A DNA stretch of 64,000 nt from Effrenium voratum. Lineage: Eukaryota > Sar > Dinophyceae > Suessiales > Symbiodiniaceae. Numbering within the stretch: the stretch's first letter is position 1; each line of letters begins with the position of its first letter. Under the pieces are notes generated by a model. That model saw only the letters and a list, made by a program, of their open reading frames with translations, searched no databases and was not told the DNA's origin. Shown one piece after another: positions 24,801 through 36,466 of this stretch. The translations under genes were made by a program, and so were the position numbers. Where the stretch lies: positions 557,501-621,500 of the forward strand of contig CAUJNA010002113.1 in the NCBI GenBank assembly GCA_963377175.1, written 5' to 3'.

Positions 24801-27800
24801 ACTGACCCTACGACCCTCCAAGGCTCTGCAGTGCTGCTGCTGCTGAGCATTACCGAGTGGTGCGAGCACGGGTCTTTGATGACTTCCAGCGCCTTTTGGC
24901 TGCCAGTTGCCAGTTGTTTCAACTGAACGAACTCCCCGCGTTCCATGTAGTCTCCAATGCATGTGACTAGGAAGCAACGGACATCTGGATGATCCACATC
25001 CCTCATCCGGGTTCTGTGTATTGAGTATTGGGGGTATCGGCGCTTACTGCCCCCCTATCAGTTTTGTGTATTGGTTGTTTCCAAAAATAGGGGACCCTCC
25101 ACCGAAAAAGAGTATGGTTTGATGGTTCGTCGCATGTTAATGCCGCATGTTGTGTCGCTTTGCATGCCCCACATGCCTATACGTGCGGTGTGGTCAAACG
25201 ACCTGCTTGGGCGCATGACGAGTCTTGACGTTGGCTTGTGCATGGCAATCCCATAGCTGTGTTGAGCCCGATTGTGCCTGTAATACTGTATTCCCCCGAT
25301 AATTGGGAAGCTACAAATGGCAAACTATCCTATGAGGCAGGCTTCATACAAGGGGCTTTTACAGAGGGCAGTTTGAATCAGACCGGTTGCCCCGTAACGG
25401 GTCAATAGGGACTCGCTCCGATGCGCAGGGGTTTGCTGGCCAGGACAAGGATTCCCAGTACTTGTACGTTTGTTTAGATGCCATTGCATCTTTCCAGGAT
25501 GGAGATTCCTATGACCGGCGGCTATGCATGTTTTATTGACTTAGCTCAGCGGCATGATGCGACGATTGTGATCTGCCTGAATTCCGTTTTCGCCCGGCAA
25601 GAATCGATGAATCCAATTCCATTGGCCCAGCCCTGATCCTTCCCGGCGAAAGGGATCATCCTCAGTTCAAGGCAGCCTGAGCATATTTGGATATGTGCAG
25701 TCATGGCGAGCTTCCGGGTTCCAGCTCCACGGCAACACTGAGCCACTTCCTGAAATGCTGCCCTGGGTGGAAAGTAGATGGCGCTGGGCAATGACCTCCT
25801 GAAACCAGTGACATTTTGTTCAATCCAAAACCTTGCCTAAAAATTGCCTCAAAAGCATCTTTGGCTGCAACCTTCAGGCTGTGATTCGCGGCCCACAGCA
25901 CGCAGCTCAACGTTTGCAGAAATTAGGTAAGTACTTGCCAGGCGGAATCAAGGAAGGGGCCTGGCCCCCATCCTTGTGATGGGAGGATATGTGATCCTCA
26001 TTCCGATGGCTGGTTGAAACCATCCCAAAAAAGGATACCCTCCGGTCCTCCAACATGGAACCGACCAAAGATTCCCTTTTAAAGGAAGATGGGCTTCCAG
26101 GACTCTCTCCCCCCCCCAACTCATCCCCACCCCCACTGGATGGGACTCTCAAGACGCGAAGAGGTGATGCTCGCGTACAGCGTGTACCTCTGCTACCAGG
26201 TGGCGGAGATTCGGCCCAACACCGACGACCTCGAGGAGCTGCCCACAACGCTGCGCTTGGGGCCGAATGATTCGAGCGCAAAACTGATCGACCCCAGCGA
26301 ATAGCGGGCGTTGTAGGAATGCGGTTGAATGAACCTGTGGATTTCCTATGATTTCCTAGGAAACCACAAGGGATGGTTTATGAGGGTCATTCCATTTCTC
26401 ATTCCCTGCTGAGCGCCACATAGTTTTCCATGCAGGTCCTTTGCTTACTTGGGGATCAGCATCTTTTCAAATAGGTCATGGAAGTATCGTACATTTTCAG
26501 ATTTGCATTTCAGCCTCATTAGACCTTTATGACACCCGTGGGGCTTTTGTGGAGGGTTCTGTTTAACGTCAAGACTTGGACAGCGGCCAAACCAAACCAA
26601 ACAAAGTTAGTGGTTCCATTTGAGTCACGACCAAGTTTCCTGTGAGAACAGTTCCTTTGTCAGAAAGGGAGAGCGGATATCCGCTCACTTCATTTGTTAA
26701 GGTGCTTACCATAGATTTGGGGTAGACTTCTTTGCGTTGACAGGTTGTGACTCCCGAAAGCTTTGATTCTAGACTTCCCGCCGATTCAACCAACTTCCAA
26801 GGACCACTCAACCCGTTTGTGAGCACACGGGTCTCTTTGCAGAAAGGATCAGCAGTTGGGACACCCTTGCGTTTCCCGAATCGGGGACGGCAATTTCTTG
26901 TCATGAAAGCGAAAGGAAGGACAAGCCCCTCATGTTAAGATGAAGCTCCTTCTGGGGAACTTTCTTCTACATGCATAGGAGCGGACCTTTGACTCGTTAT
27001 CCGCTGACCCTCCGCTGTCGATGACATACAGGAGCACCCTCGATTTGTTTCATCAATCTCTTTAAGGAGAGTTCGTTGGTGTGCTTTACAGGGGCATCAA
27101 GAGAATTATGCACTCCAGAGGCAGTCGTCTTTACTGGATGGCATCATTGTCTGTCTGTCAGGATAGGCCTTGGGTCGGTTCACATATGGTTTGAACAGCT
27201 AGTTGCAGCTTGGCAGCCTGTTCGAATCCACAAGCAGGATTCAATATATTTTCCTGTTTGAGCCATTTTGAGCTGCGCCCATTGATTGCTTTGCCACAGT
27301 GGAGTTCCTGCTGATGGGGTGATCTTGGTCCCCAAGCGAAGGGATTGTCCCTTTCCATCCAACCCAGCATCAGATGCTGCTTCAGTTCCGCCAACGTGCC
27401 GACAATCCAATACTATGTGCCAAACATACCGCAGCGCACTTCCCTGATGATTTCTCCACAGCAATGACAGCACAGACGTCAAATGGCTCTCACTGAACCT
27501 TGGGCCAGTAACCGTGTCGAAATTGGCTTCAATTTGTATGGGTCTACCTCCAAATAGGGAACCCTTTTCTGGATACCGAAAAGCCACCTGGAGGGACTTT
27601 AACCTGTTGAGTGAGTAAGAAGTACACTTTTGGTTGGCAGGTTGTTGTCTATCATTTGAGCAAAGGCCAACAAAGTTTGAACTTGTCTTTCCCAGTAGAC
27701 TCAAGGTGAGAGACTTGGCTGGTTTTTGGTTTGGCCTTCATCCTTAGCCGGTTGCGGGGTATCACTGGTTCCCGGCGAATCAGCAACGAGCGACTGAATT

Positions 27801-30780
27801 CACTTTTTGCCGGACGGGTCGACACTTGCCTGAGCAGTCAACTCAAGTAAGAGCCACTCATTGTGCGAATTCCCATTCGGAATTTCTCAAAATGGCGAAA
27901 CTCAATCGAACACCAAAAGGAAGCCGCAAGGAAACCGTCAATTCGCTTAAGAATCTTTTTCAGGTTCCCCTGGTTTCAAAGGGAATCTGTCATTGGACAT
28001 CTGGAAATAAAGCTTGTATTTGCGAGGGGCCAAAAGATGGAGCCCATGTTTCCTTGAACCCAATTCACATTTGGGGAACTCCGAGGTTCGGCTTGCTGGT
28101 ACCTGCCGCCTCCCTGGCCTACTTCGCCATCAGCAGAAGTCCGGCCAGGCAATTCCTTGTGTTTTTTGGGGAGGGGGAGGGGGGGGGGGGTTGGAGGGGG
28201 AGGGGGGGGAAGGGGGGGGGGGCAGTGGTTTTTGTTTTTGTTTGTTGAGGGTACCACTTTTGGACGGTAAAGGGAACTCAAAGAAGTGTTCCGGGCCCCA
28301 AAAAAGTTGGTTCCAGCTCCCATAGTTTGAGATCCCGACATTTCGTGAAGCTCACCCCAGGTTCTGGATGTGGAAGATCGTTGTGGTGAAAAGTTGGGGC
28401 CTCTCAGGCGATTCAACCCAGTCACGATTCGTGAGTTCAGCATGGGCTCAAGGAATTCAAGGGTACCCCACAAGAGATACTCTTTTCGTAGGCCGGTACC
28501 ATGGATGAGCATGAGTTCAAGGGTCCCTACCAATAACTTTGCCCCTCTATGCTTGTTAAGAGCCTGGCTGTAGGAGTCCCTGGTGTTGAATTGTCGACCC
28601 CCGCAACGGGGCCCTAATTTTGGGACACAGAGGGGCTCTTTTCTGCCAATTCCAAAAAAAGGTGTCAACATCTCGTCAGCTAGATGCCTGTGTCGATTTC
28701 ACCAGCTGTGTACTTCTTTGGCCCGCTTATTTGTTTTCTAATGGATCCTTAGCCCCTCAGACCTTTTGGAAGCTATTGAATTGTTCCTTAAGGTCAATAT
28801 TATTTTAAGTGCTGATTCCCGTTGAGTTGGGTCGACCCTTAAGGTGGATTCTCGTTGAGTGCTGATGGCTCGGTTCAACTCAAATCCACGGCTAGGCACC
28901 TGGCGGGGCGCGGCTCGGCGCGGGTTGAGGCAGACGATGCCTTTGCGCCTGGGGCGCAGCCTGGGGGAAGGGCTTGATTGCTTGGGAAGTGTACTGCACG
29001 TTTGTACACACACACATGCGTCCATTTGCTTAAGCATATCTATTTATTTTGTTAAGGGAATGGATCACTACTGGACATATATGATTGTTCCGAGGACTTA
29101 ACAAATAGAGGTGTATATAATGTAGTCATATTTCTACACATCTGCACATGCGCACAGCATTCTATCAATAATACGTGTATACGGTATATTGTGTTTGGTG
29201 TTGTTTGTTGTTGACTGATGTAATCTGAGTCGTTGTAGGTTGCAACACAAAACATGTAATATATATATACATTTGTAAGTGTGTTTATGCAGACACTCTT
29301 TTGAATACATGAGTTGATTATGTAAACATGCACATACGCATATATATATATAGAGAGACAACACCAGGCATTTCTTGTTTGTTGAATTATCCCCTCCTCC
29401 GCGGCCTTGGGACATTCAAATTGTTCTGCGTGTGCGCGTGTTTATACAATCGATGATCCCTGCAAGCCAGCGATGCCTAGGATCTAGAGACAGCTGGGAA
29501 CCTCGCCCTTGTCATTGTGAAAGACGAGTCATTGGAAAGGCCAATCAAAGAAGTGGCCATTTTCCGCCAGTCTGCACAGGATTTTGTTTGTATGTTCAAG
29601 GGCGGTTCCTGATCCCGTGGGAACGATCGGACTCCAGATTGTGCTTGGTAGTGGCCCGGTTCGTTTATTGTTTGCTTGTGCGGGGGCATGTTGTTTCACA
29701 TGATTGCAAAACATTGGTTTCGGGCCGCTTTCTGTGATACTAGCATGGGAATGATAAAAGTTTTATGGAGATGTAAAACCCATTGTTGGAATGCCATAAA
29801 AATGGCACACTAATCCATGGGTGGGTCAAAGGCAATCCTCAATCCTTTTCTTCGGAATACTCAGGAGTTGGGTCGAGTGGTTTCCCGATGTGAATCTATG
29901 GCTTTACTCTTCGTGTGAATCTTATGCAGGGGGAATCCACTTGGGGGACTTATTGACCAGGGGTAGCAAACACTTGCTAACCAGATCTCGCACTGAAGCA
30001 GTCCTCCTTCTAGGGGATCCCTGAATTCCTGGCGGATTGAAGAAGTGATGCAGATTGAGTGTAAATGGCTGCCTGGTGAAGAAGATCTTTCAGTGCCTCA
30101 GCAGCCATAATGAAGGCTCCTGCTACACATGTCTAAACCACACACCACCATGAAGGAAAGGATTCCTTCATCCACATTCCTATGGAACAAGTACATTCAT
30201 CCAGGTTCGTCCCTGCGAGATTACCTTCTTCAGTTTCCAAACGCCGCTCTGTTGGCAGGTGTTTTCATCATTCAAGTCAAGGCCCAACAAGTTTAAGCTC
30301 TGGCCAGTCAACTCAACGGGTACGCCAACGGAACAAGCTTAAAAGAGACCTCTTGCTACAGCGGAGTGAAAGTAGATGCCACATCAATTTAACTTTGTTG
30401 TCCCGTTTACTTACGGAAGCGGACAGTGCTATCCACTTTTACGCTGGTGTAAAGGGACCGGTAGTAAAGAACCCTAAAAGGGTCCATGACAAATTGGGGA
30501 CCGACATGTTTCAAAGCCAAGATTAACGACCAACAAGGAGACACTATTTTAATTTGTATCCTAGTTTAGAGAAACACACCCAACAACCAACGACAAGTCC
30601 CGGGAAACACCAGCAAAGAACCAGAGTTGGCCTTCTGAACAGTTTGGGATCCCTTGTTTCTGCGGCGCCGAAAAAGCGAGAAAATACTCAGGACGCCAAC
30701 GACTTTCTGCTGCGCTGCGGCGTGCACTTTCTGGCGGACTTCTACGTCACCTCCGTGCTGGCGCCCCGAGCGCCTCCGAA
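18734..30780 (+). CDS. SERINC/TDE1-like multi-pass membrane protein gene (gene span, split exons)
   Basis: Seven exon candidates over about 12 kb follow the order of segments in the serine-incorporator (SERINC/TMS1) family. They are a helix with a PNG..F motif (18.73 kb), a helix with [15 protein letters not shown] resembling the family's Q-x-x-L-(L/I)-D-F-A-x-x-W-N-(D/E) segment (20.8 kb), a Leu-rich helix (22.84 kb), [15 protein letters not shown] like the family's FFITFNLxL helix (24.1 kb), [11 protein letters not shown] like its VMxYxxYL helix (26.16 kb), [15 protein letters not shown] (28.09 kb), and [19 protein letters not shown] like its FHFxxxLASLYVxMxLT helix (30.68 kb). SERINC proteins are 9-11-helix membrane proteins linked to serine-lipid incorporation and lipid scrambling. 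I did not find the N-terminal cysteine-rich exon or the last helix (W-x-K-x-x-S-W). Family call is from remembered patterns, not an alignment. Confidence 0.6.
19063..19137. repeat. Imperfect foldback repeat with TTTTAGCAGGGGATCT end
   Basis: GTTTAGTGGG is inverted as CCCACTAAA around a 13-bp loop, and TTAGCTT/AAGCTAA pairs flank it. The right end AGCTTTTAGCAGGGGATCT recurs near 59112-59130. It sits in the intron between SERINC-like exons A and B. Confidence 0.55.
19567..19669. mobile_element. MITE-like element, copy 2 of 3
   Basis: About 103 bp: CTAGGCCCCCCAGT start and ACTGGAGGACCTAG end, with the same internal order as the 10.5 kb copy. It lies inside an intron of the SERINC-like gene. Confidence 0.75.
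20521..20539. repeat. AC dinucleotide run
   Basis: Short uninterrupted AC repeat in an intron. Confidence 0.8.
20805..20958 (+). CDS. SERINC-like exon B (most diagnostic)
   Basis: After CCCAAGCAG the frame reads a helix containing [21 protein letters not shown], then [14 protein letters not shown] before a GTGCTT donor. Gln, Asp, Phe-Ala and Asn-Asp positions match the conserved SERINC segment. The long open frame running past the donor is only the following CATC microsatellite. Confidence 0.65.
20988..21082. repeat. CATC tetranucleotide microsatellite
   Basis: About 20 near-perfect CATC units plus CGTC variants immediately after exon B. It is followed to about 21.4 kb by degenerate CATT/ATTC-rich sequence. 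Confidence 0.9.
21888..22003. repeat. Repeated AAACCAAAAGGA motif
   Basis: Two copies of the pattern GG..(A)AACCAAAAGGA(A)AACC lie about 80 bp apart. Related copies occur at 9232-9262 and 16116-16148, and reversed at about 6007-6030. All are in presumed introns, suggesting a dispersed intron-associated repeat. Confidence 0.45.
22153..22275. mobile_element. MITE-like element, copy 3 of 3
   Basis: Starts CCAGGTCAGCCAGG and ends CTGGAGGACCTAGG; shares GTGCCCTTTTACCG, AGACTACAG and TTATTCTAACCTC with copies 1 and 2. It is in the intron between exons B and C of the SERINC-like gene. Confidence 0.75.
22841..22922 (+). CDS. SERINC-like exon C
   Basis: AAATCGAG|GCC opens [20 protein letters not shown], a single membrane helix, with donor CTAA|GTTGGT. 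It is in the position of the helix that follows the D-F-A-x-x-W-N segment in the family. Confidence 0.55.
22967..23068. repeat. Foldback element, ~22-bp inverted ends
   Basis: TACCCTCCC..ACTAACATGGCA (22967-22988) is inverted at 23044-23068 with a 3-bp insertion in one arm. The spacer is 55 bp. It lies in the intron between exons C and D. Confidence 0.7.
24119..24201 (+). CDS. SERINC-like exon D
   Basis: TTTGGTTTACAG precedes a frame with [18 protein letters not shown]. The FF..V..LVLS pattern matches the family's N-x-F-F-I-T-x-x-L-x-L helix. The 3' boundary is not clear. Confidence 0.5.
24772..24792. repeat. Poly-C tract
   Basis: A homopolymer of about 20 C. A long G-rich tract of similar style lies at 28168-28222. 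Both are in introns and may be assembly-sensitive. Confidence 0.85.
26164..26264 (+). CDS. SERINC-like exon E
   Basis: GCGAAGAG|G opens [19 protein letters not shown] followed by an acidic TDDLEELP stretch. It matches the family helix V-M-x-Y-x-x-Y-L with a trailing proline loop. Donor unresolved. Confidence 0.5.
28086..28148 (+). CDS. SERINC-like exon F
   Basis: CTCCGAG|G opens [20 protein letters not shown] with a GC donor (CCAG|GC). It is a membrane helix placed where the family has a Leu-rich helix followed by R-S/T-S. Confidence 0.45.
28860..28960 (+). CDS. Possible acidic-loop exon of the SERINC-like gene
   Basis: GTTGAG is followed by [15 protein letters not shown] then [10 protein letters not shown]. 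Family members have a variable acidic loop at this point. No firm boundaries. Confidence 0.25.
30684..30780 (+). CDS. SERINC-like exon G (penultimate helix)
   Basis: ATACTCAG|GAC opens [18 protein letters not shown] followed by [10 protein letters not shown]. The H-F-L-A-x-x-Y-V pattern fits the conserved F-H-x-x-x-x-L-A-S-L-Y helix. The final exon was not located in the window. Confidence 0.55.
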
Positions 30781-31487
30781 GAATCAAGCCAATGGAGGGG
30801 TGGGAGGCGTGTCGTTTTTTGCGCTCTCTTTGCTAGGTCTGGTGTGTGCGCTTTACTTCGGGTTTTCCCGCAACATGCAAAGACATTTGAGAGGAGGCAA
30901 TGTTCCGGGGCGTTCCCTTCGTGGAAGTTATCACTGTTGATTGTCACCGCCTTCGCACGTATGTGTTGCCTCGCTTCCTGGATTCAGGGAGTCCAGCATC
31001 TCTGACTCATGTCTAGGCCGTTGACCCTTTTCTGAGATCCTAACGACGCCCATGCGTAATGTGCTGTTGTTGAGCTGGGCTCATTGAAGCTTTGGGTTTC
31101 TTCAAAGCAAATTGCGAGTTATGACTTGAGCATACTTTGAACGATGCCTGGTTTGACAGATGAACTTGAAACCAAAGCCTTTCAATTTCCGCTTGTTGAT
31201 CATAACCCACCCCCTACCGGGCCCTACCGAACGGTACCACAAAAACACGACAAGGTTTGGCTGTTGCGGGAAAGTGGGAAGACTGTGGTCAATTAGAGTC
31301 GATGCAGTTGCATCCTCTCAGGGTGAAGGATGGTCGGTCCTGGTTGGAGTTTCACGGACAATTCAATCCGTTGCCTATTCGGACAATTTATAGTACAAAC
31401 CATTTCAATCGACTCCAAGCAGCGTGAAGGGGGCTGAAGTGGATGGGAGGCTGCACTATTTGTAGAATATCTGAACGCATCTAAGTA

Positions 31488-31615
31488 TAATATATATATA
31501 TATATATGTATATCATGAGCATACATACATACCTGCATGCATGCGCAGACATACATACATACATACATACATACATACATACATACATACATACATACAT
31601 ACATACATACATACA

Positions 31616-31649
<34 letters not shown>

Positions 31650-31680
31650 CATACATACATACATACATCATGCATGCAAG
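31488..31680. repeat. TA run and ATAC tetranucleotide microsatellite
   Basis: A TA run (31488-31508) is followed by about 30 ATAC units (31546-31670). Open frames through it (YIHT or YVCM peptides) are artefacts. Confidence 0.9.
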
Positions 31681-33374
31681 CATGCATACATGCATATAGT
31701 ACCCCCCCAAAAAAAAACAAAAACAACTCAGGTGATATCCCCAACAGCATGCGGTGCTCTTTTTAGTGCTCGCACCACCCCGGGTTAGCACATTTTGCAT
31801 TTTTTCTAATGTTTTACAAAACATTCAAAGCACACTTCTGGCACAAATCCGCAACTTGGAAGGATGTTCGCGGTGGGATGTTACTCACGGACAATTCATG
31901 GGGGTTCGCTCTGATGCTGGGTCATGCGGGCGCGAGCGCTCGAAACAGAAATCTAGTAAAGGCGGCTTCCAAGAAGGCTTGGGCATTGTGCGTGCGCGGC
32001 CGAGCGTCGCCCCTCACAGCCTCTGACCTCCGCAAGCAGGCTGTTCCACACAACTAGAATATTGTTCCTCGCTTGCGTTTCAAGATTCACGCTTGTTTAG
32101 ACGAACACTTACAACATTGCACTCCACAGAACCACTGAGAAGTCGGTAAAATAAGCTGTCTCACCCGGGCGGATATGCTGCAACAGCTGGAACCTCAGAT
32201 GCGGTGGGACATTGTGGGGATTGTAGCTCAGAGGCCTCTCTTTCGGTAATTTACTTGTGGAGATGCTTACTTGCGCAAAACAGACGTCTTGCTTGCACGC
32301 CAGCCTTTGCCCAAGCAGGATTCTATTTTGTGATTACCCTAAACTCGACGCTCTGAGGGGCGTTGAGTCCCCATCAGAAGCCCGTGGTGCCTTTTGATAT
32401 TCAGGAAACACGTCTCCGTTTTGGACAGGTCGGCTCCGGAGGGTGCGTCAAACCATGTTCAAAGGTGAGAAGGTTTTCGAGGCTTGCTGGGAGTGAACGG
32501 TTTCCGGCGGTCCTCTGGCAAAATGTGGCCCCCAAAGGCGAGGGTTTTTTTCGTGATCTTTTTTCCACCAGTTTTCCAGGGGAGTCCAATTTTCCTTCGG
32601 GCAACACGGGCTGTATCTTGGCAGCGCTTCTATCACAAGGGATCTGGCCCCGTGGCGGCTACTGTTTTAGGATGGGAAGCCCTAGAAGCCAACTGAGGGG
32701 CGACTCCGTCCGAAGCTACCGCTTTGGTTTAGCGCCCGGGCGCCAAATAGCGCAGGCCTGGGAGAGACACGCAGTACCAAAGTGGAGCCAGCGAAAATGT
32801 CCAGCACATGGGGAACTCACAGAGAAAAACTTGGCAGATTCATATGGAGCCACTGCTCAACGGCCTTTACTTCCCCACTTATCAAAGAGGTCCCCAAATG
32901 AAGATTCCTCTGAAGTTCTATTGTCCTGGACATTGAGGGCAGTTCTGCTGCAGACTGGGGGTCTGATCACATGGTGTGTACCTGTCTTGGGGTTGATGTT
33001 GATTGGTGAACGCCGGTGGACGCTGCAGAGAAGCAGGAATGTGTGTTCTGCAATGACCTGCAGCTTGTCCCAACATGTTCTTGCTTCAGGCAGCAAGTTG
33101 CAAGGGTCCCCGCCAGCCTTTGTTGGTGGAGGCGCTTTCCCGCGCGCACGCTGGACTGGTGGCAAACGCCCCCAAGGCCGGGTGGTGGCTGGTGGCTGTG
33201 TGGGAGGGCAATGCTGCAGCTCTTTGAGGGTCTCAGTTTTTGGATTGGCGCCTGTAGTTTTTTTTTCTGGCTCGGCGGCAGTGGCAAGACTCACAAGCAT
33301 CACGCAGCGGTCTAGGTTGGTCAAAGAAGCACAACCTAAGAAGGGTCGCTTGATGACTCAACAACAGTTGTTAG

Positions 33375-34127
33375 TTGTTGCAGCGGGCCCTGGATTCTGC
33401 ACGCGGGATGCCCGCGCCCGCTCGGCGGCGGATCTATGGCAAGAGTCCTGCTGCGCCCTGCAGGAGAAAGAGCGCGCAAATCTTGCCTTCGAGGTTTGCG
33501 CCGTTGGTTGCCCACATCAGCGACCCAGACGAACGCAGAAAGGCGCTTCGCAAGATCTACGAGAAGAACCGCAAGAGCTGTGGGAGGCCCAGATCATCCG
33601 GGCGCAGCAAGAAAAGGACACGGGCTGTTCAGTGTGCAGTGATGGTGTGGGAGCCTTCCGAGCTCTCGCCGTTTGTGGCGCCAGATGAAGCCACGCAGGG
33701 CCTGGCTTATGAGGGGTGCGAGTCCTTGGCGCCAGATGAAGCCACGCAGGGCCTGCTTCATGAGGGCTTGCAACTAGCGCCTGCGTCGCCCTGGGGGGCG
33801 GGCTTCCCACGCCACTCCTTGGCGCCAGATGAAGGCACGCAGGACGAGGGGTGGCAGGCAGCGCCCGCATCGCCCGAGTCCTTGGCGCCAGATGAAGCCA
33901 CGAAGGGCCTGCTTGCAGCAGACCCATGGACCCTTGACTCAGAGCCAGTCAGCCCAGCGAGCCAGTGCTATGACAAACCTCAGGCGCACAAGGGCACAAT
34001 GACTGAGCAATCCTGCATGGAAGAGGAGCTTGCTAGGTTGACACATGAAGCTTATCATTACCGGGAGGCATTTTTGCGATTGGGAGGCAGTCGGCTGAAC
34101 ACACCACGCGCATGCGCGCGGAGGTAG
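33375..34127 (+). CDS. ORF with SLAPDEATQG repeats; function unknown
   Basis: A 250-codon frame. The 5' third is basic (HISDPDERRKALRKIYEKN), but an overlapping frame also reads as coiled coil (SAADLWQESCCALQEKERA, and GASQDLREEPQELWEAQII), so the true exon structure before about 33640 is unclear. From 33670 the frame is better supported: four copies of (S)LAPDEATQGL, spaced by Ala/Pro-rich linkers, then a helical C-terminus with EEELARLTHEAYHYREAFLRL, ending at a TAG. The repeats are conserved at DNA level (CCAGATGAAGCCACG), so they are recent. No domain recognised. Confidence 0.5.
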   Translation: MLQRALDSARGMPAPARRRIYGKSPAAPCRRKSAQILPSRFAPLVAHISDPDERRKALRKIYEKNRKSCGRPRSSGRSKKRTRAVQCAVMVWEPSELSPFVAPDEATQGLAYEGCESLAPDEATQGLLHEGLQLAPASPWGAGFPRHSLAPDEGTQDEGWQAAPASPESLAPDEATKGLLAADPWTLDSEPVSPASQCYDKPQAHKGTMTEQSCMEEELARLTHEAYHYREAFLRLGGSRLNTPRACARR

Positions 34128-36180
34128 TGCGCAGTCAACTCAAAGGGGTCAGCACTGGTGTCCAGTGCAGTGTGCATCGCGGCAGGTGAGAAGAAGAAAA
34201 GAGCGGCCTAAGCGTCACAGGGCAAGTGGCCACTCGAGCAGGGTAAGAGAGATCATGTTTTTTTCTGTTGTTTGGATGTCGGGTCAAAGGCACGTGAAAC
34301 GCGTGGTAGTGTTTACCTGACATGACCGGCTCCTGCCTCAGGTTTCTTCTACGCCGGAAACGCATGGCCGTGTGCATCTAGGTAGCTGTTTGTGCCGAGC
34401 TTGGCTGACGTCTTGACTGCGCCCACCCTTGGCCTTTGTTCTTTTGCAAGAAATGCACGGCCCATGATGCGAAGAGGCGCCGAGCACCTTGTCCTTTTGT
34501 AGCTTTTCTCCTGTCCTTTTGTAGCTTTTCTTAACTGAAGAGGGAGCGGCTCACAAGGAATCAACCCTTACCCCACTTTTTTTTCATGTTCGAAGTCGAC
34601 TCCACGGCCAAAACTTTGGTCCTCTGGGCGCAGTGTGGCAGCGAATTTCCTAGAGAGTTGAACACTTGCCTTAGCTACTGAATATGCTTACTAGCCTTTT
34701 TTTGCAACGCTTGGAAAAGACAAACAAAGGGGGGCTCTCTGCGATTGGCTCTTGGCGGAGGCAGAAAAGTTGAGCAAGCTCCAGAGGCACGGCCTGGCGG
34801 GATTCCAGTACACCGCGCGCCGACCGCCATTTGTATAGCGAGAGGCCCCGGTCCACATAACCAGGCCCGCTGGGTTTGACAATCCCCCATCCCTTGGAAT
34901 TGAGGGAAACCTCAGACGCCCGCCGGGTAATTCATACGGAACTTGAGGAACCTCGCCAGCCAAGTCAGAGGGACCATTTCTTTGTGGATGGGGGCAAACA
35001 GGTCCGCTGGTTCTGAACTCTCTTGTTGGTGAGCGTATTGCTTTGCCAACATCCTTTCGTCGGTGTTGTGTCTTTATCTGAAATTCCCCCCTGTGTAATG
35101 GTAGCGGTTGACCTCCGTGTAAACGGTGTTTGTTTTAGTGGAACATTTTGTAGTAAACAACCAATTTTGTTCAGGGGTTTTGCTTGGTTAGGTCACTCCT
35201 GTCATGGGGCCGCCCAGCAACTGCCTTGCGGTCTCTGGCATCGGCGCGTGCAGTCAGCCGGTGCTGTTGGCAGACTATGCCTCCATTAAGTTTTGCGCGG
35301 TGGATGCGAGGGAAGAAGATTGCTGGTTATGGTTTTGTTTGGGTTTGTATGCAATTGTTTGGTAATCACTTCCCGAGCAGAACGTCTGTCCAACCCATTT
35401 GGGACACTTGTAGGATTGAGAGCCAGCTCGCCCACTACAAAAAGACACTTGAATTTCAGGGGCGGTCGCCATGACATAGATCCCTACCTGAAGTCCCTCC
35501 ATTTTGTGGTGACCGCTTGGTAAAATTGAAAAAAAAACTGTGGAATTCCGGGGGCTCATTTTGCAGAGAATTTGTTCTGCAACCGCCGTCATGTTGTGGA
35601 CGTTTTTCGCAAACTCCCACTTTATACTATAGAACCCCTATAGAAAGTTTGCGATTGCTTGCGGCTAGGGGCTAGGGAACATGCTTCATTAGAACCTGGA
35701 CCAGGCTTGGGTAGCAACTATGCCTAGCTTTCGTTCGCCCCCTTCTCAAGTCTTGGCTCTTCGCGTCTGTTTGTTTCTAGAAACACTACTTGTGGGAGCC
35801 CGGGATTCTGCTGCTTTATGAGCGTTGAATGCGCTCCCAAGTGAGAAACATTGGCTGAAGGACTACGGACTTTTTTGAAGCCCGAGAAACATCACGTTTG
35901 AAGCGAAAGCTGGGTTTTGCCGAGTCGATTGCGGAAATTGCTTTAGGAGCTATGACCTACGTCTATGACCTGTGATATATATATATATATATGTGGGATA
36001 TGTGGGTGGAGGATCATTCAGAGTTGCCTGTAAATGCATTTGCGTGCACTGGTATCCACCACGCATCGTGCGAAAGCCGCCGTGAATTCATGTGTTTGTT
36101 ACCTCTTCGGGCAGCTGTGTATACGGGTAGTTGCCACGTATCGCATATCGCAGCTTTAGCCCGTCGCGAGCTTTGACGTT
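34128..36180. other. No gene seen
   Basis: No exon with convincing composition on either strand. A TTTTGTAGCTTTTCT motif is directly repeated at about 34495-34530, and a TA run lies at 35977-35992. Otherwise unremarkable spacer or intron. Confidence 0.5.
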
Positions 36181-36185
36181 TTCAG

Positions 36186-36325
36186 GGCTCGCGCGCGCCC
36201 GCTGAGCACTGTATCCATACCAGCCAAAGGGCACGCCCGCTCAGAACTGTATCCATGCAGGCAAATGGTAAGCACACACGCTTGCGCGCGCCCGCTGAGC
36301 ACTGTATCCATGCCAGCCAGCCAGC
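36186..36325. repeat. Three copies of a CCCGCTGAGCACTGTATCC repeat
   Basis: Units near 36190-36222, 36231-36262 and 36285-36320 share (GCG)CCCGCT.AG.ACTGTATCCAT. Non-coding. Confidence 0.7.
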
Positions 36326-36466
36326 CAGATGATACGCACTTGACGCACTCCTAGCCTGAAACCAAAGTCTTTCTGAGTACTTTGCCCAAACTAATGCGGG
36401 CAAGCACGGCAACATCGGCATCGGCAACCGCTCTTTTACCCAGATAAAGCTATAGATCTTTAGGGT

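Noticed and set aside
28160..28230. G-rich tract as a G-quadruplex regulatory element
   Set aside because: The run of G blocks could fold as a quadruplex, but it lies in an intron beside other homopolymers and nothing ties it to regulation.
32363..33350. The 441-codon plus frame beginning at 32363
   Set aside because: Its first two thirds have random-looking composition, three overlapping frames are partly open, and no splice or start context supports it. Only the stretch after about 33400 looks coding.
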